NCBI GenBank assembly: GCA_964408175.1
Contig: CAYOYL010000122.1
Coordinates: 1-23,002, forward strand
Direction: 5' to 3'
Length of the DNA: 23,002 nucleotides
Origin: JAFGKM01 sp964408175
GTDB lineage: Bacteria; Ratteibacteria; UBA8468; B48-G9; JAFGKM01
Made by a program: the position numbers and the translations under genes. This document shows positions 1 through 9,293 of this stretch, piece by piece; positions within the stretch are counted from its first letter, which is position 1; each line of letters starts with the position of its first letter. Below the pieces are notes generated by a model that saw only the letters and a list, made by a program, of their open reading frames with translations, was not told the DNA's origin and did not search any database.

Positions 1-2
1 TT

Positions 3-1556
3 TTTTTGTTTTTTGCGGGATGTTCCGTCAGATACCTTGAGGAGTCCGCGGACAGACAGGTATACCGTATTATAGACGAGAAGAAGGACGGAATAAAAAC
101 AGAGGTTCTTCCGGATGAAGCCATACCTATCACTGATGACACCTCTTCCGAAACTGTTGTTCTTGAGTTAAAGGATGCAATAGTCCTTGCTGTAAGAAAC
201 AACAGGACCTACAAGTCAATGGAGGAGGATGTCTACCTGAATATTCTTGACCTGACCTACCAGCGTTATCTTTTTGGAAACAGGTTTGACTTAGGCGGTA
301 ACCTTTACTGGAATAAAGGAGATGAAGAAAGCGTATCAGGTGCCTTGAGTTTCGGACTGTTCAGGTGGCTTGCAATAGGAACTGAGCTCACCTTTGACAT
401 AACCAAGGATTTCATAAGATATCTTACAGGGGACAAAGATACCGATATACAGACCATCATTTCTATGAATATTTTGCAGCCCCTGTTGCGGGGGGCCGGA
501 CGGAGAATTGCACAAGAGGGTCTGATACAATCTGAAAGAAATGCCATATACGAAATAAGGTCTTTTATGAGGTACCTCAAGGATTTCTCCATTGACACGG
601 CCGAACAATTTCTTGAAATCATTTTGAGCAAAAGCAGGATTGAAAATTTCTATAACAACTATACAAGTCTTAAGTCAACGAGAGAGAGGATAGAGATGCT
701 TGCCAATGCTGGCAGGCTTCCTGCTCTGCAGGTGGACCAAGCAAGGCAGAATGAATATACCGCCTACCAGAGATGGGTGAACGCCAGAAATTCATATAGT
801 TACCAGATGGATAGTTTCAAGGTATACCTAAGTTTGCCGACAGAATCGGTGCTTGTTCTGGATGAAGAACTTCTGAAACGTCTTATTGAAGCCGGAGTTA
901 CCATGCCTGAGTTTGACCTAAGAGAATCAATCAGAAATGCGCTCAGCAGGCGTATGGACCTTCTCACTGATTATGACAGGGTTGAGGATGCAAAGCGGAA
1001 AATAACCATTGCACTTGATAACCTCAGACCTAAGGTGGACCTTGCGGTGTATTCAACAGGGAGTACTGAGACCATGTCGCATCCCACCTTTGATTTTACG
1101 GACTTTTCCTACGGAGCGGGGATTAAGTTTGACCTGCCACTGGACAGACTTCCTGACAGAAACAGATATAAGAGTGCTCTGATAGACCTGAACAGGAAGC
1201 AGCGTAATTTTGAGAACAAGAGAGACACCGTGATACTGGAGGTCTACCAGCAGTACAGGAATATGGAGGAGTACTACCAGAGTTATCTCATACAAAAAAA
1301 CAGTCTGCTTCTTGCAGAGAGAAGGATAGAGAGTACTGACCTTCTCCTTCAGGCAGGTAGGGCTACAACGAGGGACGTGCTTGAGGCAGAGGAATCTTAT
1401 CTGAGTGCCAAAAACGACCTTGCTTCTGCCGTCGTGAACTACATCGTCGCTTATCTGAGATTTCTTTATTCCGCTGAGTATCTGCAGGTGGATGATGAAG
1501 GTTTATGGGAGGGTAACCTGTATGAAAAAATTACTAAAAAAACTGGTGAAGAATAA
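3..1556 (+). CDS. TolC-family outer membrane efflux lipoprotein (5' partial)
   Basis: Outer-membrane channel component of a tripartite efflux pump. The reading frame is open to the left edge of the window, so the true start lies upstream; the TTG at 6 is probably an internal Leu codon of the signal peptide. The visible N-terminus is a short hydrophobic run ending in FAGC, a plausible lipobox, so the mature protein is probably a lipid-anchored outer membrane factor. The remaining ~500 residues show the OMF pattern: long amphipathic helices (for example the stretches around nt 590-830 and 1200-1450) separated by beta-strand-like segments, in two related halves. The 3' end overlaps the adaptor gene by 35 bp. 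The adaptor, ATPase and permease downstream support a MacAB-TolC type assignment. The substrate cannot be read from the sequence. Confidence 0.85.
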   Translation, partial: FLFFAGCSVRYLEESADRQVYRIIDEKKDGIKTEVLPDEAIPITDDTSSETVVLELKDAIVLAVRNNRTYKSMEEDVYLNILDLTYQRYLFGNRFDLGGNLYWNKGDEESVSGALSFGLFRWLAIGTELTFDITKDFIRYLTGDKDTDIQTIISMNILQPLLRGAGRRIAQEGLIQSERNAIYEIRSFMRYLKDFSIDTAEQFLEIILSKSRIENFYNNYTSLKSTRERIEMLANAGRLPALQVDQARQNEYTAYQRWVNARNSYSYQMDSFKVYLSLPTESVLVLDEELLKRLIEAGVTMPEFDLRESIRNALSRRMDLLTDYDRVEDAKRKITIALDNLRPKVDLAVYSTGSTETMSHPTFDFTDFSYGAGIKFDLPLDRLPDRNRYKSALIDLNRKQRNFENKRDTVILEVYQQYRNMEEYYQSYLIQKNSLLLAERRIESTDLLLQAGRATTRDVLEAEESYLSAKNDLASAVVNYIVAYLRFLYSAEYLQVDDEGLWEGNLYEKITKKTGEE

Positions 1557-3318
1557 GATATTCTATCTAATTATCATATTGCTTGCCGGCATTTTTCTTA
1601 TAAACAGGATTAACATCAATAGAAGAAGGCACAGCGAACTTGTCCTTTATACTGTTCAGAGGCAGAATCTTTTGATTACTGTTGTGGAAGGAGGCAATCT
1701 CATTGCTCTGGAGTCGCAGAAGATAGTGAACGAGGTGCCCGGCAGCAGAAACATCCTTGAGGTGGTGGATGAGGGTACCCAGATAACGGAGGGAGACGTT
1801 AAAAACGGTAAGATTCTTATTAAACTTGATTCTCAGGACCTTGAGGACAGAAGAGAACAGTTGAAACTCAGTGTGGAAAACAGTCTGGCATCCTACACCG
1901 AGGGAGAGCAGAACCTTGAGATATTGAAAAAACAGAATGAAAGCGATATAACCCAGGCCGAACTTAAGGTGAAGTTTGCAGAGATGGACCTGAACAAGTA
2001 CCTGGGGGATAAACTCGCTGAGAGCATCATAGGAAAGAGCGAAGAAATCAATTTTGCGGTTTTACTCAGGAGTGATAATCTCGGCGGGGAAGCGCTCAAC
2101 AAGAAAAGAACACTTGAAAATGCAATAGACCTGGCCAAGGAAGAGGTTGCCAGGGCAAAAGAAAAGGTGGAATGGAGTGAGAAACTATCCGAGAAGGGCT
2201 ACGTGACAAAGATTGAACTGGAAGCCGACAGGCTCGCCCTGCAGCAAAAGGAGGTCTCTCTGGAAAAGGCAAAACTTGAGTATGAGTTGTTTCTCAAGTA
2301 TGATTTTACCAAGCAGGTGGAAAAACTGCTCTCGGATTACGAGGAGGCGAAACTGCAACTTGAACGCGTAATAGGGACTACCAGGGCGAAGATGATTCAG
2401 TCCGAGGCAAACCTGCGAAGTAAGAAGTCAACATACATTCTTAACAGGAACAATCTGAGAGATATTGAGGAGCAGATAGAGGCATGTACCATAAAGGCTA
2501 CCAAACAGGGTTTTGTTACCTATGCCACGAGCAACCGTCCGTGGGCTTCTCAGTCCCCGATACAGCCCGGTACGTCAATAAGACAGAGGCAGGAAATTTT
2601 TAACCTGCCGGATTTCAGGAGCATGGGTGTTGAGGTAAAAATACACGAATCTGCCATAAAAAAGGTAAAACAGGGACTCCCTGCGAACGTAAAGATAGAT
2701 GCCTTTCCCGATATTTCCCTTACGGGCAGGGTGAAAAAGATTGCCCTTATGCCCGATTCCACGCTGAAGTTTCTCAATCCTGATGTGAACGTTTACGTTA
2801 CCCAGGTAAGTCTTGATGAGAGTAAGGACTTTCTTAAGCCCGGTATGACAGCACAGGTTGAGATACTTATAAAAGAGTTGAAGGATGTTCTGACGGTTCC
2901 GGTAAATGCTGTATTTTTTAAGGCAGGACAGTCATACTGTGCAGTTTTAAAAGACGGAGTCCTTACTGACAGGAAGGTGGAACTGGGCGACAGCAGTGAA
3001 ACGGCGGCGGAGATAAAAAACGGTCTGGAAGAAGGCGAAAATGTTGTTATCAGACCCGGAGTTTCCATTACGTCAGCGGTCAAGAAATCTGAACTTGAAG
3101 AGACGGGAAGGTTCAGGCAGGAACAGATACCTGAAACAGAGGTGCCTTCACAGTCCGGTGTGGAGAATGTCCCTTCCGAAGAGATTCAGAAGCCTCAAAC
3201 GGTTATGGACAAAGGTGTACAGGGCACACGTGAATCCGCTGAAGTTATCAACAAGAGCAGGAGAGATGGGGAGAGAAGCGGAGGTGTTCCGAGAAGAACA
3301 CCTTCCGAAGGCAGATGA
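1522..3318 (+). CDS. HlyD/MacA-type periplasmic adaptor (membrane fusion protein)
   Basis: Periplasmic adaptor that should link the inner-membrane ABC permease to the TolC-like channel. I chose ATG 1522 because GGGAGGG lies 8 bp upstream and the protein then begins with a Lys-rich N-region and one membrane anchor (about residues 8-28). An in-frame ATG at 1492 would add ten residues without an obvious ribosome site. Domains in order: first lipoyl half (about 50-105), a long coiled-coil hairpin (about 106-322, with the tip motif SEKGYVTKIELEADR), second lipoyl half (325-365), beta-barrel (about 368-450), membrane-proximal domain (about 455-520), and a Glu/Arg/Ser-rich, probably disordered tail (521-598). 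At 598 residues it is much longer than typical MacA (~370-400). The gene starts inside the channel gene and ends 4 bp before the ATPase start. Confidence 0.85.
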   Translation: MKKLLKKLVKNKIFYLIIILLAGIFLINRININRRRHSELVLYTVQRQNLLITVVEGGNLIALESQKIVNEVPGSRNILEVVDEGTQITEGDVKNGKILIKLDSQDLEDRREQLKLSVENSLASYTEGEQNLEILKKQNESDITQAELKVKFAEMDLNKYLGDKLAESIIGKSEEINFAVLLRSDNLGGEALNKKRTLENAIDLAKEEVARAKEKVEWSEKLSEKGYVTKIELEADRLALQQKEVSLEKAKLEYELFLKYDFTKQVEKLLSDYEEAKLQLERVIGTTRAKMIQSEANLRSKKSTYILNRNNLRDIEEQIEACTIKATKQGFVTYATSNRPWASQSPIQPGTSIRQRQEIFNLPDFRSMGVEVKIHESAIKKVKQGLPANVKIDAFPDISLTGRVKKIALMPDSTLKFLNPDVNVYVTQVSLDESKDFLKPGMTAQVEILIKELKDVLTVPVNAVFFKAGQSYCAVLKDGVLTDRKVELGDSSETAAEIKNGLEEGENVVIRPGVSITSAVKKSELEETGRFRQEQIPETEVPSQSGVENVPSEEIQKPQTVMDKGVQGTRESAEVINKSRRDGERSGGVPRRTPSEGR

Positions 3319-3322
3319 GAAA

Positions 3323-4003
3323 ATGGCACGAGAGATAATCAGACTTGAGGAGATAACCAAGACCTACATACTGGGGGATATTAAAATCCCTGTTTTGAAG
3401 GGTATCTCACTGAGCATAGAACGGGGGATACACCTGTCTCTTATGGGACCCTCGGGAAGCGGTAAAACCACCATGTTGAACATACTGGGGTGTCTGGATA
3501 AGCCGACAACAGGAAGGTATCTTATAGAAGAAGATGAGGTATCTTCTCTAAACGATGAAAAACTGTCTGAAATAAGGAGTCGGAGGATAGGCTTTATCTT
3601 TCAGTCATACAACCTTATACCGCACCTTACAGTGATAGAAAATGTAGGTCTACCCCTTTTCTACCAAGGGATTGATGAAAAAACTATTAAGGAAAAATCT
3701 CTGCTGATGGCGGAGATAGTGGGGCTTAAAGACAGGGTTATGCATAGACCAACTGAACTCTCCGGAGGGCAGCAGCAGAGGGTTGCCATTGCAAGGGCAC
3801 TGATAAACAACCCATCCTTCGTGCTTGCGGATGAACCTACGGGCAACCTGGATACAAAAACAGGGAAAGAGATAATGGAACTTCTCAAAAATCTCAACGA
3901 GGAAGAGGGTACCACGCTTTTTGTCATAACGCATGACAGCAGTATAGCCAACTACGGCAACCGGATTGTCAGGATACTTGATGGAGAGCTGGTCAGCCAA
4001 TAA
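3323..4003 (+). CDS. MacB/LolD-type ABC transporter ATP-binding protein
   Basis: Cytoplasmic ATPase that powers the efflux pump. From ATG 3323 the protein is 226 residues, the usual size for a stand-alone MacB/LolD-type ATPase. The frame stays open upstream to 3041, but that part overlaps the adaptor and has no ABC-domain character. Motifs seen: Walker A GPSGSGKTT (42-50), ABC signature LSGGQQQR (146-153), Walker B VLADEPTGNLD (167-177) and H-loop His204 in ITHD. The GNLD after Walker B is typical of the MacB/LolD/FtsE group. The gene begins 4 bp after the adaptor stop and is followed by the matching permease. An alternative start at ATG 3268 has a Shine-Dalgarno-like AGGAG, but only 3 bp away. 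Canonical MacB fuses ATPase and permease; here they are separate genes. Confidence 0.9.
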   Translation: MAREIIRLEEITKTYILGDIKIPVLKGISLSIERGIHLSLMGPSGSGKTTMLNILGCLDKPTTGRYLIEEDEVSSLNDEKLSEIRSRRIGFIFQSYNLIPHLTVIENVGLPLFYQGIDEKTIKEKSLLMAEIVGLKDRVMHRPTELSGGQQQRVAIARALINNPSFVLADEPTGNLDTKTGKEIMELLKNLNEEEGTTLFVITHDSSIANYGNRIVRILDGELVSQ

Positions 4004-4011
4004 AAGTATCT

Positions 4012-4027
4012 GCAGGTTTTAACCTGC
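4012..4027 (+). other. Stem-loop between ATPase and permease genes
   Basis: A perfect 6-bp inverted repeat, GCAGGT/ACCTGC, with a 4-nt TTTA loop lies in the 37-bp gap between the ATPase stop and the permease start. It has no T-tract, so it is not a standard terminator. It could shield or separate mRNA segments and tune expression of the permease relative to the ATPase. It is short enough that chance cannot be excluded. Confidence 0.4.
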
Positions 4028-4040
4028 GTCAAAGGTAAAG

Positions 4041-5318
4041 ATGAGATTCAACATACTTCACGTAATACGAGTTGTAAAGGCCGGCTGGAAGGATATATAC
4101 CTTCACAAACTGCGCTCTATGTTAACGGTTCTCGGTATTGTTTTCGGTGTTGCTTCTGTTATCGCCATGCTTGCTATCGGTGAGGGAGCCAGTTTTGAAG
4201 CAAGAGAAAAAATCAAGGAACTCGGCAGCCACAACATCATTGTGCGGGCTGTTGAGCCTGTGGTCGCTCCGGGCTCCCAGCAGACGTCATATCTCAAGGT
4301 CTATGGGATTACCCCGCTTGACCTGAGGAGGATACAAACCATACCCTCCATTGAGAAGATTGTCCCTACATGGGAAGACAAAAGGGATGTGTGGTACCTT
4401 GATAAGAGTGCCAGTGTCAGACTGGTAGGAACCTATCCTGAATATCCGGAGGTTATGAACATAAAGATAATTGAGGGGAGGTTTTTCAATCATGTAGACT
4501 ATGAGATGAGGAAACCCTATGTGGTTCTCGGCTCATCCATAAAAAGCCATCTGTTTCCACTTGAGGAAGCGGTCGGTAAGACTGTGAGAATCGGCACCAA
4601 CTACTTCACTGTCATAGGGATTGCAGGTGAACGTGCAATAGTATCCGGGGTCGGGTTTGAAGCAGAAGATATAAACTTTGATGTCTATATGCCTCTCACC
4701 ACGCAGAGGATATACTATGGTGAGTATACTGTGGGTGAGGGGGGTAGTGGTATGAGGACAGAGAGAAGTTGGGTGGAGTATCACAGGTTGATAGTTAAGA
4801 TTGCTGCTCCTGAGAAGATTATCACTACGGCTGCTATTGTGGAAGATACCATTAAATCCAGCCACAAACAGCAGGACTATGAGATACTGGTTCCCCTGCA
4901 ACTGCTCAAGCAGGCTGAGCATACCACGAGAATTTTTAACATAGTTCTCGGGGCAATAGCCGCCATCTCCCTTGTTGTTGGAGGTATAGGCATTATGAAT
5001 ATAATGCTTGCTACAGTTACGGAAAGGACAAGGGAGATAGGTATCAGAAGGGCGCTCGGAGCAAAAAGAAGGGACATAATAAACCAGTTTCTTACCGAGG
5101 CTATTATTCTTTCTTCCGTAGGTGGTCTCATAGGAGTACTTCTCGGTATAATCATTCCTTCTCTTGTCACGAAGTTTGCTTCTATGGTGACCATAGTTAC
5201 CTTCTGGTCAATCCTCATTGCGTTTTCAATATCCGTGGCCATAGGTATTACATTCGGGATATATCCTGCAAGAAAGGCTGCATACCTTGACCCGATAGAA
5301 GCCCTCCGCTACGAGTAG
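4041..5318 (+). CDS. MacB-like ABC transporter permease (FtsX domain)
   Basis: Inner-membrane permease of the efflux system. At 425 residues it has the MacB core topology: an N-terminal TM helix (about 24-45), a periplasmic MacB_PCD-type domain (about 46-290), then three C-terminal TM helices forming the FtsX domain (about 295-320, 350-375 and 393-418). The signature stretch GGIGIMNIMLATVTERTREI, followed by GIRRALGAKR, is the classic FtsX/MacB motif just after the second TM helix. The protein ends in YPARKAAYLDPIEALRYE, typical of the family. The start ATG 4041 is preceded by a weak AAAGG. It is the last gene of the efflux operon. No clear intrinsic terminator follows it. Confidence 0.9.
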   Translation: MRFNILHVIRVVKAGWKDIYLHKLRSMLTVLGIVFGVASVIAMLAIGEGASFEAREKIKELGSHNIIVRAVEPVVAPGSQQTSYLKVYGITPLDLRRIQTIPSIEKIVPTWEDKRDVWYLDKSASVRLVGTYPEYPEVMNIKIIEGRFFNHVDYEMRKPYVVLGSSIKSHLFPLEEAVGKTVRIGTNYFTVIGIAGERAIVSGVGFEAEDINFDVYMPLTTQRIYYGEYTVGEGGSGMRTERSWVEYHRLIVKIAAPEKIITTAAIVEDTIKSSHKQQDYEILVPLQLLKQAEHTTRIFNIVLGAIAAISLVVGGIGIMNIMLATVTERTREIGIRRALGAKRRDIINQFLTEAIILSSVGGLIGVLLGIIIPSLVTKFASMVTIVTFWSILIAFSISVAIGITFGIYPARKAAYLDPIEALRYE

Positions 5319-5434
5319 ATATCCAGCGAATCTACATTACTGAAATTCCGATATAAGGGAATATAGAGAAAAAGAATTAATTTCGGTGCTCGGAAACAGG
5401 CTTTGCCTTAACTTCAGTACATTAGAAAACTACC
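5319..5434. other. Intergenic region, no gene seen
   Basis: Gap between the efflux operon and the promoter of the catabolic locus. There is no convincing reading frame, RNA gene or T-tailed terminator in it. Only weak short inverted repeats, such as ATTCC/GGAAT near 5345-5362, were seen. Confidence 0.5.
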
Positions 5435-5463
5435 TTGACAAAATTACTGGAATGCATAATAAT
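5435..5463 (+). promoter_or_regulatory. Sigma70-type promoter for the catabolic locus
   Basis: A perfect -35 hexamer TTGACA (5435-5440) is followed after 17 bp by AATAAT (5458-5463), which matches the TATAAT consensus at five of six positions. A start near 5470 would give an untranslated leader of about 54 nt. A second TATAAT at 5473-5478 lacks a good -35 but sits inside the palindrome GATATAATATC (5471-5481), which would overlap the expected transcription start and could be an operator. The ribosome site AGGAG (5511-5515) lies 8 bp before ATG 5524. Confidence 0.6.
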
Positions 5464-5523
5464 GTAGAAGGATATAATATCATTGTAAAGGCTGGATGCA
5501 GGTCTTAAAAAGGAGATGAAGAA

Positions 5524-8500
5524 ATGAGGCGAATATATATTTCTGTGTTGTCGGTTTTGTTTTTTACGTTACTCCTAATAACAGGGAGGTGCTCTGCAGA
5601 GGTTACGGAGAAGGATGTTTTATTTTACATGTCTCTTGACGGAACAACCGATGTTTATGTAGCAGACAGCAACAGTTTTATAAGAGCAGATTTCAGACGT
5701 GGAAGTTTAGCATACACCCCTGATTTTGTAAGGGCTGAACCAGACCAGCCGCGATACGTTGAAGGCAGGTTTGGGAAGGCAGTTTTTATAGAGGCGGGGA
5801 ACTACGGTGATTTTCGGAGGGGAACCATGAATAACCTGTCTCTGAGGTCCTCAAAGGCAGATGGCTTCCCGGACGGATTCGTGTTAACAGGACAGGCACG
5901 TGGCATCAAAGAAGGCAGAGGTCTTGTCGGCGGTCAATCTTTAAAGGTAACCGGACAGGCGGGCGGAGGGATAGAAACACAAAAAGCAACCCTGCCTGTA
6001 GCGATGAGGTATATAGGCTCGGTATATCTGAAAGGAGAAAAAGGAGGCGAGAAGATAAGTCTGGTTCTGGAAGATATTACCAACAACATCTCTCAAAAAA
6101 CGGAAGTAACGCTTGAAAGTGATTGGCAGAGGGTTTTTGTTACACTCCCTTACAACGAACGTGAAAAAAAGTTTGGGGACAAGGGTTTAAAAGAGCCGAT
6201 AGAGGCTGTTCTGAGGATAATAAAGGAAGACAATGGGACGTTTTATCTGGATGCTCTTATGCTCGAACAGGCAGGTATGCACTACTCAAGCAGGTTCACA
6301 CCGTCCACATGGATAGAGGGAAGAGATGCACGCAGCAGTGAAGTTTTTAATATCCCCGTTACCCCGGAAACATTCAGCCCTGAAACAGGAACAATTACAT
6401 TCTGGATGAAGAATAAGCCGGCGAAGGTTAACAGGACCCTTTTTTCTGTAGGATACGGCTGGAATACGCCACTTAAACTGGATATTATGTTGGATGGGCG
6501 CCTCAGTTACAGTTATTTCGGCAAGAGAGGATTCAGCAGTTTTAAGGAAAATACTGAATGGAGTTTTGTTGCAATAACATGGGAAAGAAACAAAAGTATT
6601 GTTTATATTGATGGGGAAAAGATATTTGACGTCGCGGCAGAAAAGGGTTTTGTTGATGAAGATGTGCAGGGTAAAAACATCTTTATTATGCCGGGCAATG
6701 CTGAGTCAGGTTACCCTTTTGCTGCCAAAACCCACATAAACGGTATGATAGATGAGGTATATCTATTCAAAAAGTCTTTTGGTGATACCGATGTAAACTA
6801 TTTGAAGGATTTTGACAGACCCCTTATTCTACCTTCTGGAATTATACCTGTCTATGGTATGCCTGTGCGGTCTTTTTCAAGAGACAGAAAGATTGTACCG
6901 TTGATACTTACGATGAAAAACCTGACAGGCGAAGACATAAACAATGTACAGACAAGATTTTTAATTGAAGGTGTAGATATAGAACCTGAAATAGAATCCT
7001 TTCCTCTCAGGAAGAACAGTGAGCAGGAGGTCATTTATCAGTTTCCTGTGGAGAGACTTACAGTGGGGACCTACAGGGTGGTTATGTTGACATCTACGAA
7101 GAACAAAACCTTCAATTCGTCATTTACATTCAGTGTCGGACCCTACCGCAATCCTGACAGACTGCCTGTACTTGCATGGAATGCCGGGTCTGGAAGTTTG
7201 AAGGGTATGGAAAGAGTAAAAAATATGGGGGTTAATGTAATTCCTGGCACCAGCCAGAGAGAGGTTGATTGGGCAACAAGCCTGGGGCTTTACAATGAAG
7301 CGCGCATAGGTGTGCACGGAGGGATAAGAGAGGGTATAAACGAAGACAGGATTTTAAAAAATGATGGAACCTATGATGGTGTAAATCCTTCCAGTGAATA
7401 TGTGAAAGAGACAGCCCGACAGAGGGCAAGGAGGTATGCAGAAGGCCTTAAAAATCTTGATACGGTGAGATACTCAATAATAAATACCGAATGGCAACTT
7501 CCCATGGATTTCAGCCCTTCTTTTAGAAAGATGGTGATGGACAGGTTCAATATTGATATGTCCAAATGGATGCCCTCCGACCTGAAGAGTGCATGGGCTT
7601 ATCTGCATCCTTATAACAGGTTGAATGCCACAACTCTCGGAGAAGGCTGGTTTCCTTCAAGAGGTGTTGTGGATACTGAAAAAGACAATTTTTACAGGTT
7701 TCACCTGTGGTGGCACACGCAGGGACCCAACGAGCAGGCAATAAATAATATATGTTTGGAGGAGATAAAAAAGGTAAGGCCTGACATAAAAACAATAATG
7801 GAACCCATACTGCGGCGTCCGCCTGTTAAGGTTTACCGCAAAAATACCGATGTTGCGGAAGAATGGTTTTATTATGAAAATCCAAGGGTTACCGTAAGTA
7901 TTCAGGAGAGACTTGCTGCAGCCTCAAGAGGAATAGAGATGAAGCCGTCAGGGATGCCCCAGTTTCTTTTTAAACCGGGAGGTGCTGCTCCTTTTGCCGT
8001 GACTCCTCCACCTGATATGTTCAGGGAGGTTGTGTGGCTCTGTGCATCAAGACCTTTATCCATGATGAGTTTCTGGGGATGGCACAGGGTACTTGATAAG
8101 GGAAAATTACTTCTTATAGAGGAGATAGAGGAAAAGTTTAAAGGACTTGACTGGAAAAAAGCGAGAGAACTTGCAAACAAACTGGGGGGAGAAGGCGGAG
8201 GGCTTTTTATCCCGGAGGTACAGGAAGAATTTGCAAACCTTTCAAATACCCTGTGGGAGCCTTACGGTTCCCTTATGATGAAATGGGAAAATTATCCACG
8301 TAAGGTAGCAATGATAAATTCTTTTGCCAGCCATCTTTATCACAAAGGCTCCCTACACCAGGTAAGATGGCCGGGACCCGGATGGCTGGGAGATACCCTG
8401 ACGCTTTCAGGTATACCGTATGATACCCTTTACGATGAGGACTTTTTTGAAAACGGTAATCTGCTGAAAGACTATGAGGTTGTGGTTCTGCCCGGTGTAT

Positions 8501-9273
8501 ATGCAATTCCTGATTCGGCATACAGGCAGATTCTTGAGTTTGTACGGAGGGGCGGTATAGTAATGGCAGATGATGTATGTACGGTTGAAGGTATACCGGG
8601 TATGCAGAGTTTTAAGCCGGAACAGAAAGACGAGGTTAAAAAATTCCTGAGGGAAAGAACAACCCTGCCTGTGGGTTCAAAAACAGAGGATATTATATGG
8701 AACATACTTGAGTATAAGGGTGCAAGATACCTGGTGGTTGTCAATGATAAGAGGGAGTTTGGCAGGTATCTGGGACAGTGGGAGAAGGTGAAAGACAAGG
8801 GGATAGCACAGAGAGCAGACTTTGTAGTAGATAAGGACTTTGCCGGATATGTTATAGACCTGACCTCTTCAAAGGTTGTGGATGCTCAGAACCGTGAAGG
8901 GGAAAAGATATTTTCTTTTGAGATAGGTCCTACGGCCGGCAAGATTTTTATGTTTGTAGATGATGTACCCGAAAAGGTTTCTGTAAAACCTCGGAAAAGG
9001 AGTGTCCTTCAGGGTGAAACCCTTGAAGTGACTATTTCAATTGAAGGCAAAAACGGTATGATGCAGGGCGGAGTTCCTTTTAACTATACAGTCGTACAGC
9101 CTTCAGGTGCTGTATTTGACATTTCAGGCAACAGTCTTATAGAAAATGGTAGATATGTCCTTTCTTTTGTGATTCCTGTGAATGCAGAAACAGGGAATTG
9201 GAGAATTACAGCAAAAGAATTTTCTACAGGACTCGGTGCGGCATCTGATTTTCTTGTTTCAGCAAAGCGGTAG
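5524..9273 (+). CDS. Secreted LamG/CBM glycoside hydrolase-like multidomain protein
   Basis: Exported 1249-residue protein, probably a glycan-binding and hydrolysing enzyme. Visible parts: signal peptide (about 1-25); start of a LamG-like domain (27-98); an inserted CBM4/9-like jelly roll (about 100-270); the rest of the LamG fold (about 271-425, with GTITFWMKNK and INGMIDEVYLF); a linker or Ig-like segment (435-540); a TIM-barrel-like region (about 545-900); a GATase1-like domain with VVVLPGVYAIPD and RRGGIVMADD (about 924-1040), as in GH42-type beta-galactosidases; and a C-terminal macroglobulin MG2-like beta domain (about 1150-1249). Glu656 (in NTEWQ) and Glu760 (in TIMEP) are candidate catalytic acids, unproven. 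AGGAG lies 8 bp before ATG. It is first in the colinear locus, 20 bp before the first DUF4838 gene. The specific family and substrate are not recognisable by eye. Confidence 0.75.
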   Translation: MRRIYISVLSVLFFTLLLITGRCSAEVTEKDVLFYMSLDGTTDVYVADSNSFIRADFRRGSLAYTPDFVRAEPDQPRYVEGRFGKAVFIEAGNYGDFRRGTMNNLSLRSSKADGFPDGFVLTGQARGIKEGRGLVGGQSLKVTGQAGGGIETQKATLPVAMRYIGSVYLKGEKGGEKISLVLEDITNNISQKTEVTLESDWQRVFVTLPYNEREKKFGDKGLKEPIEAVLRIIKEDNGTFYLDALMLEQAGMHYSSRFTPSTWIEGRDARSSEVFNIPVTPETFSPETGTITFWMKNKPAKVNRTLFSVGYGWNTPLKLDIMLDGRLSYSYFGKRGFSSFKENTEWSFVAITWERNKSIVYIDGEKIFDVAAEKGFVDEDVQGKNIFIMPGNAESGYPFAAKTHINGMIDEVYLFKKSFGDTDVNYLKDFDRPLILPSGIIPVYGMPVRSFSRDRKIVPLILTMKNLTGEDINNVQTRFLIEGVDIEPEIESFPLRKNSEQEVIYQFPVERLTVGTYRVVMLTSTKNKTFNSSFTFSVGPYRNPDRLPVLAWNAGSGSLKGMERVKNMGVNVIPGTSQREVDWATSLGLYNEARIGVHGGIREGINEDRILKNDGTYDGVNPSSEYVKETARQRARRYAEGLKNLDTVRYSIINTEWQLPMDFSPSFRKMVMDRFNIDMSKWMPSDLKSAWAYLHPYNRLNATTLGEGWFPSRGVVDTEKDNFYRFHLWWHTQGPNEQAINNICLEEIKKVRPDIKTIMEPILRRPPVKVYRKNTDVAEEWFYYENPRVTVSIQERLAAASRGIEMKPSGMPQFLFKPGGAAPFAVTPPPDMFREVVWLCASRPLSMMSFWGWHRVLDKGKLLLIEEIEEKFKGLDWKKARELANKLGGEGGGLFIPEVQEEFANLSNTLWEPYGSLMMKWENYPRKVAMINSFASHLYHKGSLHQVRWPGPGWLGDTLTLSGIPYDTLYDEDFFENGNLLKDYEVVVLPGVYAIPDSAYRQILEFVRRGGIVMADDVCTVEGIPGMQSFKPEQKDEVKKFLRERTTLPVGSKTEDIIWNILEYKGARYLVVVNDKREFGRYLGQWEKVKDKGIAQRADFVVDKDFAGYVIDLTSSKVVDAQNREGEKIFSFEIGPTAGKIFMFVDDVPEKVSVKPRKRSVLQGETLEVTISIEGKNGMMQGGVPFNYTVVQPSGAVFDISGNSLIENGRYVLSFVIPVNAETGNWRITAKEFSTGLGAASDFLVSAKR

Positions 9274-9293
9274 TTTCTTATTAGGAGAAACGG

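Noticed and set aside
1492..1521. Earlier ATG starts for the adaptor at 1492 and 1495
   Set aside because: They lack a clear ribosome site, and ATG 1522 has GGGAGGG at good spacing plus a cleaner membrane anchor.
3041..3322. In-frame upstream extension of the ABC ATPase
   Set aside because: It overlaps the adaptor gene, is basic and low complexity, and shows no ABC motif; ATG 3323 gives a family-length protein.
5471..5484. Shared ATATCATT downstream of two promoters (5477-5484 and 22558-22565) as a common operator
   Set aside because: An 8-bp AT-rich match at different distances from the two -10 elements is likely chance.
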